Shown here: positions 1 to 7,023 of the stretch, in pieces
How positions within the stretch are numbered: the first letter of the stretch is position 1
How the letters are laid out: each line of letters starts with the position of its first letter
Assembly (NCBI GenBank): GCA_040877875.1
Contig: JBBDNC010000176.1
Location: forward strand, 1 to 12,896
Length of the DNA: 12,896 bases
Source: JBBDNC01 sp040877875
GTDB lineage: Bacteria > Bacteroidota > Rhodothermia > Balneolales > Balneolaceae
Reading direction: 5' to 3'
Notes under the pieces: generated by a model
Databases searched by the model: none
The model's input: the letters and a program-made list of their open reading frames with translations, nothing else
What the model was told of the DNA's origin: nothing
Translations under genes and position numbers: made by a program

Positions 1-897
1 CTCAGGAGCCGTTGAAACCTCCATTCCACTCTGTGTCATGATGTTCCGGTAATTTGTCAGGGATGTATAGTAGTCACCCGTATGCGCTGTCAGAAAGGTC
101 TCAAATGTAGACATACTCTCTCCAGGCATTATTGAGTGTGGAAACTTCGCCTGGGAAACACTATCGGCGTCAAACTGAACAGCGATCTGAACCCCCATGT
201 TTAGGTCTGCCGACTGAACAGGCAGAGAAATAAGCTGAGGCTCAATTTCAAGGTGTCCAACGGCCAATCCGGCATCCGGCCTCCAGACATCGACGACCGG
301 TGTTCCTCCTCCGTAGTCCGACGCATTCATTCCTAAAAAGTTCTGCTGTTGAAACCCCTCTCCGACCGGAAGCACCCAATCAGGGCGATTGCTGTAAGAG
401 CCGCTCTGAAATGACCAAAACTCTTCCTCATGTTCATTGGAAGAGAGAGCCTGAATAACATACCGGTTGTTTTCCCATCCGTCCAGGGAAACTTCCTGAT
501 CCCCGTGGTTAATATAGGTCACACGAGTCGTGATAAACCCGGGAACATGGTCATAAGCCGTAGCTGTGACCCTCTTTTCAATTGAAAAACCATCGCCGTT
601 TGCAAGCCCGTCAATCATTAACCGTTGCCCTGAGCCTCTCTCATCTGTAAAACTTTCAGTCTGATAATCCTGAAGAATAAAATCACTGACTACCTGATCA
701 TCCGTCCTCAATATCTCAGATGGCTGAAAGTTCGTCATTAAAGGTTCGCCGGCGTCCGTAAACTCGATTTTGGTATAAAGTGAGTCGTTATAAATCAACG
801 TCATATTTCCACTCATAATAGTTGGGCCCCGCTGCTTAGAGCAGGCAAAAACAAGGATTCCCGACAGGACACACAAGACAATAGATTTGATCTTCAT
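1..897 (-). CDS. Partial lipoprotein, GH36-like alpha-galactosidase (N-terminal 299 residues)
   Basis: Reading the minus strand from ATG at 897 gives 299 uninterrupted codons that run off the left edge, so the C-terminal catalytic part is missing. The N-terminus is a lipoprotein signal: a short basic start, a hydrophobic stretch, then Val-Phe-Ala-Cys with Cys at residue 19, so the protein should be lipid-anchored outside the inner membrane. The body is beta-rich, with phrases such as SDYGGGTPVVDVWR, DAGLAVGHLE and, near the edge, TNYRNIMTQSGM. From memory these resemble the N-terminal beta-supersandwich and linker of GH36 alpha-galactosidases in Bacteroidota, enzymes that remove terminal alpha-galactose from oligosaccharides. 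The catalytic Asp residues lie beyond the window. The lipoprotein call is secure; the GH36 assignment is moderate, and another carbohydrate-active family is possible. Confidence 0.65.
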   Translation of the reverse strand, partial: MKIKSIVLCVLSGILVFACSKQRGPTIMSGNMTLIYNDSLYTKIEFTDAGEPLMTNFQPSEILRTDDQVVSDFILQDYQTESFTDERGSGQRLMIDGLANGDGFSIEKRVTATAYDHVPGFITTRVTYINHGDQEVSLDGWENNRYVIQALSSNEHEEEFWSFQSGSYSNRPDWVLPVGEGFQQQNFLGMNASDYGGGTPVVDVWRPDAGLAVGHLEIEPQLISLPVQSADLNMGVQIAVQFDADSVSQAKFPHSIMPGESMSTFETFLTAHTGDYYTSLTNYRNIMTQSGMEVSTAPE

Positions 898-1058
898 ATC
901 ATCGATATTTTAGTTAAATGAAATGGGGATGTCTCAATCTATAAAAATTTTAAATGATTATTTTAACCTGAATTCGATATCAGGGCTTTAGCTTATAGGG
1001 TTTATCCACCCATGAAGTAAAAGCTTTTTGTACTTCCCGAATCATACCGTTCATTTGT

Positions 1059-1201
1059 TGAAGGCTTTGCAAAACCCGGTCTTTTGCCCAATCTTTGCGT
1101 TATCGAAATTTTAAAATCCTCACATATAGCTAATATGCTGCGGTTTTAAAATTCCTCTAGCCTTAATCTTGAACCAAATCCCAAGTTTTGCAAAGCCTTC
1201 A
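1059..1201. repeat. 143-bp palindromic element with perfect 17-bp terminal inverted repeats
   Basis: TGAAGGCTTTGCAAAAC at 1059-1075 is exactly reverse-complementary to 1185-1201. Between the arms the two halves still align as an imperfect palindrome without gaps: AATTTTAAAA blocks sit symmetrically on both sides, and the centre near 1130 reads CATAT-agct-AATATG. The whole element could therefore fold into one long imperfect hairpin on either strand. The trinucleotide TGT flanks it on both sides (1056-1058 and 1202-1204), which could be a short target duplication or chance. It carries no open reading frame. It may be a MITE- or REP-like non-autonomous repeat or a structured RNA. Only one copy is in the window, so its dispersed nature is inferred. 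Confidence 0.7.
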
Positions 1202-1305
1202 TGTTACTCATTAAAATTAAAAATACTCACCAACACTTTACATAAGCTTACATTCCCTCTTTTCATGTATCACAGCACTACATGAGCAGACTTCACCGAA
1301 GAGGA

Positions 1306-1334
1306 TTGGATATTAAGCCAGTTCCTGTTATAGT
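1306..1334 (+). promoter_or_regulatory. Candidate promoter for the small membrane protein and mscS
   Basis: TTGGAT at 1306-1311 and TATAGT at 1329-1334 are separated by 17 bp, a sigma70-like arrangement about 50 bp before the ATG at 1385. If this organism uses the Bacteroidota -7 element (TAnnTTTG) the match is poor, so this is only a candidate. Confidence 0.25.
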
Positions 1335-1384
1335 AAAGGAGCTGTTTATAAAACATAACTCATATCATATTAATAATTATAAAA

Positions 1385-1585
1385 ATGGAACTACAATGGC
1401 TAATCGGCTCTGCTCTCATGTGGATTCTGATGCTGATTTTGGGAATCGTTTGGGTCATCCTCCCCTTTGCTGTCTTTGGTATTAAAAGAAGGCTGGATTC
1501 CATGAATAAAAACCTCGCTGAAATCGCAGAACTATTAAAAGAATCCGGGGCCGACTCCCGGCAACCTCCAGAGAATGACCATTAA
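1385..1585 (+). CDS. Small single-pass membrane protein upstream of an MscS channel
   Basis: This 66-residue protein has one strong hydrophobic segment (about residues 5-33), followed by a basic Lys-Arg-Arg stop-transfer signal and a short amphipathic, coiled-coil-like helix (about residues 35-53, rich in Leu, Glu, Asn and Lys). The tail is polar. It probably sits in the inner membrane with the helix on the cytoplasmic side, by the positive-inside rule. I do not recognise a named family. It ends 29 bp before the MscS-type gene on the same strand, so the two are probably co-transcribed. A role as a partner or regulator of the channel is inference from position only. No clear Shine-Dalgarno precedes the ATG, as with most genes here. 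The overlapping frame from 1282 has no such organised pattern. Confidence 0.7.
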   Translation: MELQWLIGSALMWILMLILGIVWVILPFAVFGIKRRLDSMNKNLAEIAELLKESGADSRQPPENDH

Positions 1586-1614
1586 CCCAAAACCTTCATT
1601 CTAAACATAATACA

Positions 1615-2493
1615 ATGATTGAGTCATTTTGGGACTATCTGCTCGTAGAATGGGAACAATTTGTCGAATTTTTACCACGGATAATTTTTGGAATCGTGGT
1701 GATCCTGATCTTTTACCTGCTCGGCAAATTCATTAGCCGGCTCTACGATTCGATTCTGAGCAAAACAACCCTGTCCGAGACCAGCCTTCAATATTTTCAG
1801 AAACTGATTGTCGGCGTTGCAATCTTCATCGGCTTTGTCTTTTTCCTGCACATCATCGGATTCAGCAGCTTTGCCAATACCCTTCTCGCCGGAGGCGGCC
1901 TTACGGCGGTTATGCTGGGTTTTGCATTCAGGGATATCGGAGAGAACCTTCTTGCCGGCTTTTTCCTGGCCTTCAGCCGACCTTTTAACAAGGGGGATCT
2001 GATCGAATCGGAAGGTCTGACCGGCAGAGTCCAAATCATTCAATTGCGCTATACCCATATCCGATCGGGCGACGGCTGTGATATTTTCATTCCCAGTTCC
2101 CAACTCTTTTCCAAACCTCTTCATAATTATACTTTGGACGGGTTGCGCCGGGGACTTTTTACTATTGGAATTGATTATGCCGACAACGTCGAAGAGGCTT
2201 GTACCCTCTTGCATAAGACAGTAAAAAACGTCAGTAAAATTCTTAAACAGCCTGCCCCGGTGGTTTCAATTAAAGGATTCGACCCGAATTACGTTCTCCT
2301 CCAGGTCGGATTCTGGGTAAATGTACGAGACCAGGAAAGTACGCTCCCCCGCGTACGATCAAATGCCATGGAAGCCTGCAGACTGGTTCTGCTGGATCAA
2401 GGCTATACCTTCAGTGCCAATGTTTCTACAAACGTTGACCTGAACCGGATACAGGTCCAGCTCGAAAACCGGGAACCGGGGCCGTCAGATTAG
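1615..2493 (+). CDS. MscS-family small-conductance mechanosensitive ion channel
   Basis: The 292-residue protein has the MscS plan: an N-terminal amphipathic stretch, TM1 (about 19-41), TM2 (about 60-84) and a pore-lining TM3 (about 87-121), then a beta domain and an alpha/beta C-terminal domain. TM3 is Gly/Ala-rich (LLAGGGLTAVMLGFAF) and is followed by the hallmark NLLAG...SRPFNKGDLIE entry into the beta domain, comparable to the LQGSLSNLAAG...FRPFRAGE region of E. coli MscS. Length is near the 286 residues of E. coli MscS, so it belongs to the short, minimal class. Such channels open under membrane tension during hypo-osmotic shock and release solutes. No Shine-Dalgarno is obvious before ATG 1615. 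It is likely co-transcribed with the small membrane protein before it. Confidence 0.93.
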   Translation: MIESFWDYLLVEWEQFVEFLPRIIFGIVVILIFYLLGKFISRLYDSILSKTTLSETSLQYFQKLIVGVAIFIGFVFFLHIIGFSSFANTLLAGGGLTAVMLGFAFRDIGENLLAGFFLAFSRPFNKGDLIESEGLTGRVQIIQLRYTHIRSGDGCDIFIPSSQLFSKPLHNYTLDGLRRGLFTIGIDYADNVEEACTLLHKTVKNVSKILKQPAPVVSIKGFDPNYVLLQVGFWVNVRDQESTLPRVRSNAMEACRLVLLDQGYTFSANVSTNVDLNRIQVQLENREPGPSD

Positions 2494-2499
2494 TTTCGA

Positions 2500-2575
2500 G
2501 TCAACCATGAGATATGGGGGTTGGTTGTCGAAGAGATTTTGTCAGCCGGCGGAGCCCCGTAAGAGTATGGTTGAC
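2500..2575. repeat. Inverted repeat between convergent genes
   Basis: GTCAACCAT at 2500-2508 is exactly complementary to ATGGTTGAC at 2567-2575. The 58-nt interior contains GGGG (within 2516-2520) and CCCC in the order needed to extend pairing. It starts just after the mscS stop and ends 12 bp before the convergent MauE-like gene's stop, so a bidirectional terminator is possible. There is no T-tract, however, so it could instead be a REP-like repeat. Confidence 0.45.
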
Positions 2576-2586
2576 ACGACACTAGA

Positions 2587-3027
2587 CTAATCCGGCGAAT
2601 TTTCTTCAGCCGGTTTATAGAAGAGAAAACCGGCCATCCCGACAAAAGCAGCATTTCGGAGAATCATCCCCCATCCGAAACTGCTGTCGCCGAATTCCCC
2701 GAAACATCCACAATCCCCTTCCATCCCCGTGGCAAAACCGTAAATCGCAAAAAGAAAAAACCCGGTAAAAATAAATCCGACGATCGAAAGTACCCACTTC
2801 TCCTTGATACGAATCACCAATAATACGGCCACGAGAATTTCAACCCATGGCAGGAATTCCACCATTCTCCACTTCAACCATACCGGTAGCCATGGTAGAT
2901 ACGCAACCGTTTCCAGCAGAGCAGAGTTGTCCTGCAGTTTCAAAACACCGGCAAAAACCAAAACACCTGCCAGAACCACACGAAACACCCATTGAACAGT
3001 AGATATGACGACTTGTTTTTTCCCCAT
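2587..3027 (-). CDS. MauE/DoxX-like four-helix membrane protein with CGCFG motif
   Basis: I place the start at ATG 3027 (146 residues). The open frame extends to 3153, but the extra 42 residues look like untranslated leader: they are polar and precede a normal charged N-terminus and first helix. Four hydrophobic helices are visible (about 12-32, 54-75, 78-98 and 119-138). The first ends in LVFAGVLKLQD, the typical helix-1 exit of MauE/DoxX-like proteins. A loop holds Cys106-Gly-Cys108-Phe-Gly (GDCGCFGEFG), the conserved Cys pair of the MauE branch. MauE is needed for maturation of methylamine dehydrogenase, but most bacteroidotal members stand alone and are of unknown function. No methylamine genes are nearby. 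A thiol-redox role at the membrane is plausible from the Cys pair but unproven. It is transcribed divergently from purF. Confidence 0.8.
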   Translation of the reverse strand: MGKKQVVISTVQWVFRVVLAGVLVFAGVLKLQDNSALLETVAYLPWLPVWLKWRMVEFLPWVEILVAVLLVIRIKEKWVLSIVGFIFTGFFLFAIYGFATGMEGDCGCFGEFGDSSFGWGMILRNAAFVGMAGFLFYKPAEENSPD

Positions 3028-3150
3028 GGCCTGCAATGTAAGATTTCTTCTGAAAACTATGAACGAATATTCCTGCCGATATATTCCGGGGATGTTTCCC
3101 GGGAAATCGAATAGACTCACCCGATCCGGCAGGTTAGCCTCAAACCGGAA

Positions 3151-3164
3151 CAAATCCGGATTTG
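3151..3164. promoter_or_regulatory. 14-bp perfect palindrome, possible operator
   Basis: CAAATCCGGATTTG reads identically on both strands. It lies in the 217-bp gap between the divergent MauE-like gene (start 3027) and purF (start 3245), where an operator would be expected. An overlapping CCGGA/TCCGG hairpin (3145-3149 with 3155-3159) gives an alternative structure. I do not recognise the cognate regulator. Confidence 0.35.
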
Positions 3165-3244
3165 ATATTTATAGATCCCTCAAATAAATGGCTACAATAT
3201 CCCCCTGCTTTTCCTTATCTTTAAGACTTCGTTGAATTTATAGA

Positions 3245-4768
3245 ATGGATCACCCCAGAATGATCGATAAACCTCACGATTATTGCGGTATTTTCGGTGT
3301 ATTTGATCACCCTGATGCTGCAGTACTCACCTATTACGGGTTGCATGCTCTTCAACATCGTGGACAGGAATCTGCCGGCATTGTCACAACTTATTTTGAT
3401 GCCGAAAAAGAGAAACACATCATGCCGATGCATAAGGACTTCGGCCTGGTACTCAATGCTTTCGGAGACCCGAATATTTTCAAAAAGGAATTAAAGGGCC
3501 ATACTGCAATCGGACACAACCGCTATTCCACTTCGGGATCATCCAGAAACCCGACAAATATCCAGCCCTTCCGCGTACATTACAGCAAAGGGAACCTGGC
3601 AATCGGGCATAACGGGAATCTTACAAACGCCCGGCAGTTACGGGAGCGTTTTACCGAACAGGGGGTGTTGTTTCAAAGCACTTCGGATACGGAACTTATC
3701 CTTCACCTGATCTCGCAATCCAGGGAAGCGAGCCAAATGGAACAAGTGATGGATGCCTTGCGGCAGATTGAGGGAGCTTATTGCCTGACAATCCTGACTG
3801 ATGATAAACTGATTGCCGTACGGGATCCGAACGGCTTTCGTCCGCTTGCCCTGGGGTGGATTGATAACTCCTTTGTAGTGGCAAGTGAAACGTGTGCATT
3901 TGATATCATCGGGGCGGAATATCTTCGTGATATCGCTCCGGGCGAAGTATTGGTAGTGGACCGGGAAGCGACAGACCGAAAAGAACCTTACTCCTATTTC
4001 CTGGAACCGAAACCCGGTACCGGAACCAGCCAATGTATTTTTGAGTATGTCTATTTTTCACGTCCCGACAGCAAGATTTTCGGGGAAAATGTAGACAAGA
4101 TCCGCCGAAATCTTGGCAAGTACCTGGCCAAGGAGCATCCGCTTGACCAAGTTATTAAAAACTATAACGCGGATTATAAACCCATTATCATTTCGGTTCC
4201 CGATTCAAGTAATACCGCTGCGCTCGGTTATGCCCATGAAAATCAGAAAATGGGATACGATTGCAAGTACGATATCGGGTTAATCCGGAATCATTACGTG
4301 GGACGAACATTTATCTCTCCCGGTCAAAAATCCCGGGAACAAAAGGTGAGATCCAAATTCAATACGGTTCGCGGTGTACTCGAGGGACGCTCCGTGGTGA
4401 TCGTCGACGATTCGATTGTACGGGGAACGACTTCCCGCTACCTGGTCGACATGATCAGGGAAGCGAACCCGAAAGAGATTCATTTTCTGGTTAGTTCGCC
4501 CCCTATTACCCACCCCTGTTTTTACGGAATGGACTTTCCAAGCCCCGAAGAATTGATGGCAAATAAATTCAATCGGAATATCCGGGAAATGGAGAAGGAA
4601 ATCGGGGTGGACAGCCTGCGGTATTTGTCGGCCGACGGACTGGTTGACGCCGTAAAAGAAGCCAACGACGCCCCCTCCGGCCATGATTACTGTACAGCCT
4701 GCTTTACAGGAAATTATCCCGTACCTGTTAACTTCGGGGTTGAAAAAGAGGAAAACGAAATTGTATGA
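3245..4768 (+). CDS. purF: Amidophosphoribosyltransferase (glutamine PRPP amidotransferase)
   Basis: PurF catalyses the first committed step of de novo purine synthesis: PRPP plus glutamine to 5-phosphoribosylamine. The 507-residue protein begins with a short propeptide followed by Cys14-Gly-Ile-Phe-Gly, the N-terminal nucleophile exposed after cleavage. The glutaminase half shows LQHRGQESAG, GHNRYSTSG and GHNGNLTN. The phosphoribosyltransferase half carries the PRPP loop VVIVDDSIVRGTT (384-396). Cys264, Cys425, Cys483 and Cys486 match the four 4Fe-4S ligands of the Bacillus-type enzyme, so this is probably the oxygen-labile, cluster-containing class. ATG 3245 is used; a second ATG at 3260 would shorten the propeptide from 13 to 8 residues and is equally possible. 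It overlaps engB by 4 bp. No purine riboswitch was recognised upstream. Confidence 0.97.
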   Translation: MDHPRMIDKPHDYCGIFGVFDHPDAAVLTYYGLHALQHRGQESAGIVTTYFDAEKEKHIMPMHKDFGLVLNAFGDPNIFKKELKGHTAIGHNRYSTSGSSRNPTNIQPFRVHYSKGNLAIGHNGNLTNARQLRERFTEQGVLFQSTSDTELILHLISQSREASQMEQVMDALRQIEGAYCLTILTDDKLIAVRDPNGFRPLALGWIDNSFVVASETCAFDIIGAEYLRDIAPGEVLVVDREATDRKEPYSYFLEPKPGTGTSQCIFEYVYFSRPDSKIFGENVDKIRRNLGKYLAKEHPLDQVIKNYNADYKPIIISVPDSSNTAALGYAHENQKMGYDCKYDIGLIRNHYVGRTFISPGQKSREQKVRSKFNTVRGVLEGRSVVIVDDSIVRGTTSRYLVDMIREANPKEIHFLVSSPPITHPCFYGMDFPSPEELMANKFNRNIREMEKEIGVDSLRYLSADGLVDAVKEANDAPSGHDYCTACFTGNYPVPVNFGVEKEENEIV

Positions 4769-5367
4769 TGGCTTTTAAAAAAGCTGAATTTATTAAAAGC
4801 TCACCGAGTCTTGATGAATGCCCGGAACCCGGCAAACCGGAAATATGTTTTGCCGGTCGATCGAACGTGGGAAAATCCTCCCTGATCAACAAACTGGTCA
4901 ACCAAAAGAAACTGGCCCGTACCAGTAATACCCCCGGCAAAACGCGTCACATGAATTATTACCTGATCGACGATAGTTTTTATTTTGTGGATTTGCCCGG
5001 GTTCGGATATGCAAACGTGCCGGAAAGCGAACGTCAACGATGGGGGAAAGAAATTCGAAAATATCTATTGGAACGGACCACTCTCGAATTGGTCGTTCAC
5101 CTCGTGGACTCAAGACACAAGCCCAGCCACCTGGATGAAGAGTTTTTCTACTGGCTGGGAACGAATAAAATCCCGTTTTCTGTACTATTAACAAAGTGCG
5201 ACAAGGTGTCCGGCAACAAGGTCCGGCAGGCACAAACCCGGCTTCAAAAACAATTGCACGAAATGAACATTGAAGTACCGGTGATTCCCTGTTCTTCTGA
5301 AACCGGAAGAGGAATTGAAGAAGTGCAAGCCCTTATTTATGAATTTTCTAAATCACAGATAACCTAA
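4765..5367 (+). CDS. engB: Ribosome biogenesis GTP-binding protein EngB/YsxC/YihA
   Basis: This is a 200-residue TRAFAC-class GTPase of the EngB family, which is needed for late assembly of the 50S ribosomal subunit. The G motifs are in order: G1 GRSNVGKS (31-38), the switch region around NTPGKTRHMN (55-64), G3 DLPGFG (76-81), G4 TKCDK (143-147) and G5 SSETG (177-181). Length equals the usual 190-210. The first ATG overlaps the purF stop as ATGA, which favours translational coupling; a second ATG follows immediately at 4768. The gene ends 25 bp before serA. Pairing an assembly GTPase with purine and serine biosynthesis suggests shared growth-linked transcription, not a shared pathway. Confidence 0.96.
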   Translation: MMAFKKAEFIKSSPSLDECPEPGKPEICFAGRSNVGKSSLINKLVNQKKLARTSNTPGKTRHMNYYLIDDSFYFVDLPGFGYANVPESERQRWGKEIRKYLLERTTLELVVHLVDSRHKPSHLDEEFFYWLGTNKIPFSVLLTKCDKVSGNKVRQAQTRLQKQLHEMNIEVPVIPCSSETGRGIEEVQALIYEFSKSQIT

Positions 5368-5392
5368 AAAGATAACATAGAAACTATACCCA

Positions 5393-6982
5393 ATGTCTAC
5401 AAAAATCCTGCTTCTTGACAATGTTGATCCTTTATGCGCTGAAGTATTTGAACAACGAGGTATTAAAGCCGATCAACCCGGAAAGCTTGATAATGATGAA
5501 CTGAAAAAAATTATTGGTGAATATGAGGGACTCGTCGTTCGCTCAGGTACAACCGTCGATGAAGACCTGCTCAAAGAAGCCAAACATCTCCGGGTCGTCG
5601 GACGTGCGGGTGTCGGGGTGGATAATATTGATATTCCCGCTGCTACCGCCCAGGGTGTTTTGGTGATGAATACACCCGACGGAAATACGATTTCAACGGC
5701 TGAACATACCTGCGGAATGATTTTATCCCTCGCACGAAATATCCCCGAGGCTGTAAGCCGCGTAAAATCCGGTGGCTGGGACCGTAAAAAATTCATGGGT
5801 ACAGAACTGCATGGCAAGATGCTGGGAATCATCGGGCTGGGCAAAATCGGTTCCGAAGTAGCCCTGCGCATGCAGCATTTCGGCATGAAGATCCAGGCGT
5901 ACGATCCGTTTGCAACCCGCGAACATGCAGAAGACCTGGGAGTAGAGCTTGTGAATCTCGATACCCTGCTTGAAACCACCGACTTTCTGACCGTCCACAC
6001 TCCCCTTACAGAAAAAACGAAAGGGATTGTTTCCATGAAAAATGCGGATAAACTGAAAAAAGGTATCCGCCTGATCAACTGTGCCCGGGGCGGGATCTTT
6101 GAAGAAAGCGACCTGCTGCCATTAATTGAGAAGGGAGTTGTTGCCGGTATTGGAGTGGACGTCTACAGTGAAGAGCCCCCGGGCAAGGAACTTTATGAAG
6201 TTTTAAAGCATCCGGCTATTGTCTGCACCCCGCACCTCGGGGCTTCCACAGAAGAAGCCCAGGAAAAAGTAGCCAAACAGATCGCCGAACAAATGGCGGA
6301 CGCCCTTGAAAATAAAAATTTCAAAGGCAGCCTGAATGGAAAGTCCATCTCCCTGCTGACTAATAAAGAAGTGCATCCCTATCTTGAACTGGCTGAAAAG
6401 CTGGGCCAGATGATCAGCCAGATCAAGCCGGAAAATGCCAATAATTTCAGCTTTGAATACACCGGAATTTGTTCCAAATATGCCGATGTGTTGACGGACG
6501 GAATTTTAAAAGGCATGCTTGCACAATATGTCAATGAGTCTGTAAACCTGATCAATGCCCGGCATTATGGAGAAGACCGGGGTTTCAAGATCAAGGAAAC
6601 GACCAGTACGGATGGTAAAATGTATAAGGACCTCATTTCAATCCGGCTGGGAGACGAAGCGGAATACCGTGAAATATCCGCTTCCGTATTCGGCCCGGAC
6701 GACTATCGGATCGTTGAAATTGACGGCTACGGAATCGAATTACGGCTGGAAGGGGATATCCTGATGTATCAAAATATGGACAAGCCGGGCATGCTGGCTG
6801 CGGTAGCCGGAGCCCTCGCTCAACAAGGGATTAACATCGGTGCCCTGAGCCTCGGCAGAAACAAGAAAGGTTCGGACGCCATCACAGCGGTAATTGTAGA
6901 TAAGAAACTGAACAAAGATGAACTGGATTTTATCTACAAACTGGATGGTGTGAAAAACGTCAAATACGTATCCCTGTCCTGA
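5393..6982 (+). CDS. serA: D-3-phosphoglycerate dehydrogenase
   Basis: SerA oxidises 3-phosphoglycerate with NAD+ to 3-phosphohydroxypyruvate, the first step of serine synthesis. The 529-residue length fits the long type with an allosteric substrate-binding (ASB) domain and a C-terminal ACT domain. Visible motifs are VGRAGVGVDNID (69-80), the Rossmann glycine motif GLGKIG (148-153), catalytic Arg232 in NCARGG, Glu260/Glu261 in YSEEPP and His281 in TPHLGAST. The ASB domain occupies about 315-455 and the ACT domain 456-529 (MDKPGMLAAVAGALAQQGIN), the usual serine feedback site. It is the third gene of the purF-engB-serA run. No Shine-Dalgarno is seen before ATG 5393. The gene is convergent with the symporter gene, 41 bp away, and no clear terminator hairpin lies between them. 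Confidence 0.96.
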   Translation: MSTKILLLDNVDPLCAEVFEQRGIKADQPGKLDNDELKKIIGEYEGLVVRSGTTVDEDLLKEAKHLRVVGRAGVGVDNIDIPAATAQGVLVMNTPDGNTISTAEHTCGMILSLARNIPEAVSRVKSGGWDRKKFMGTELHGKMLGIIGLGKIGSEVALRMQHFGMKIQAYDPFATREHAEDLGVELVNLDTLLETTDFLTVHTPLTEKTKGIVSMKNADKLKKGIRLINCARGGIFEESDLLPLIEKGVVAGIGVDVYSEEPPGKELYEVLKHPAIVCTPHLGASTEEAQEKVAKQIAEQMADALENKNFKGSLNGKSISLLTNKEVHPYLELAEKLGQMISQIKPENANNFSFEYTGICSKYADVLTDGILKGMLAQYVNESVNLINARHYGEDRGFKIKETTSTDGKMYKDLISIRLGDEAEYREISASVFGPDDYRIVEIDGYGIELRLEGDILMYQNMDKPGMLAAVAGALAQQGINIGALSLGRNKKGSDAITAVIVDKKLNKDELDFIYKLDGVKNVKYVSLS

Positions 6983-7023
6983 CCGAACTGTGGCCTGCAA
7001 AAAATAATATTTCATCATTTCTT

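Larger units (their letters stand above)
898..1384. other. Divergent intergenic region, no gene
   Basis: This 487-bp gap separates the minus-strand lipoprotein gene from the plus-strand small membrane protein. It holds the 143-bp palindrome at 1059-1201 (listed separately) and an AT-rich leader at 1202-1384 with one sigma70-like promoter candidate. A short reading frame from 1282 to 1485 overlaps the start of the small membrane protein in another frame; it has no protein-like character and I do not call it. Nothing else was recognised. Confidence 0.7.

Noticed and set aside
1282..1485. 67-codon open frame overlapping the small membrane protein
   Set aside because: It has mixed, unstructured composition and overlaps a frame with a clear membrane helix and good position before mscS.
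3028..3153. Upstream extension of the MauE-like gene to a start at 3153
   Set aside because: The extra 42 residues are polar and do not resemble the family; the ATG at 3027 precedes the normal first helix.
6983..7023. Shared terminator between serA and the symporter
   Set aside because: The gap is A/T-rich with AAATAATATTT but has no stable stem.
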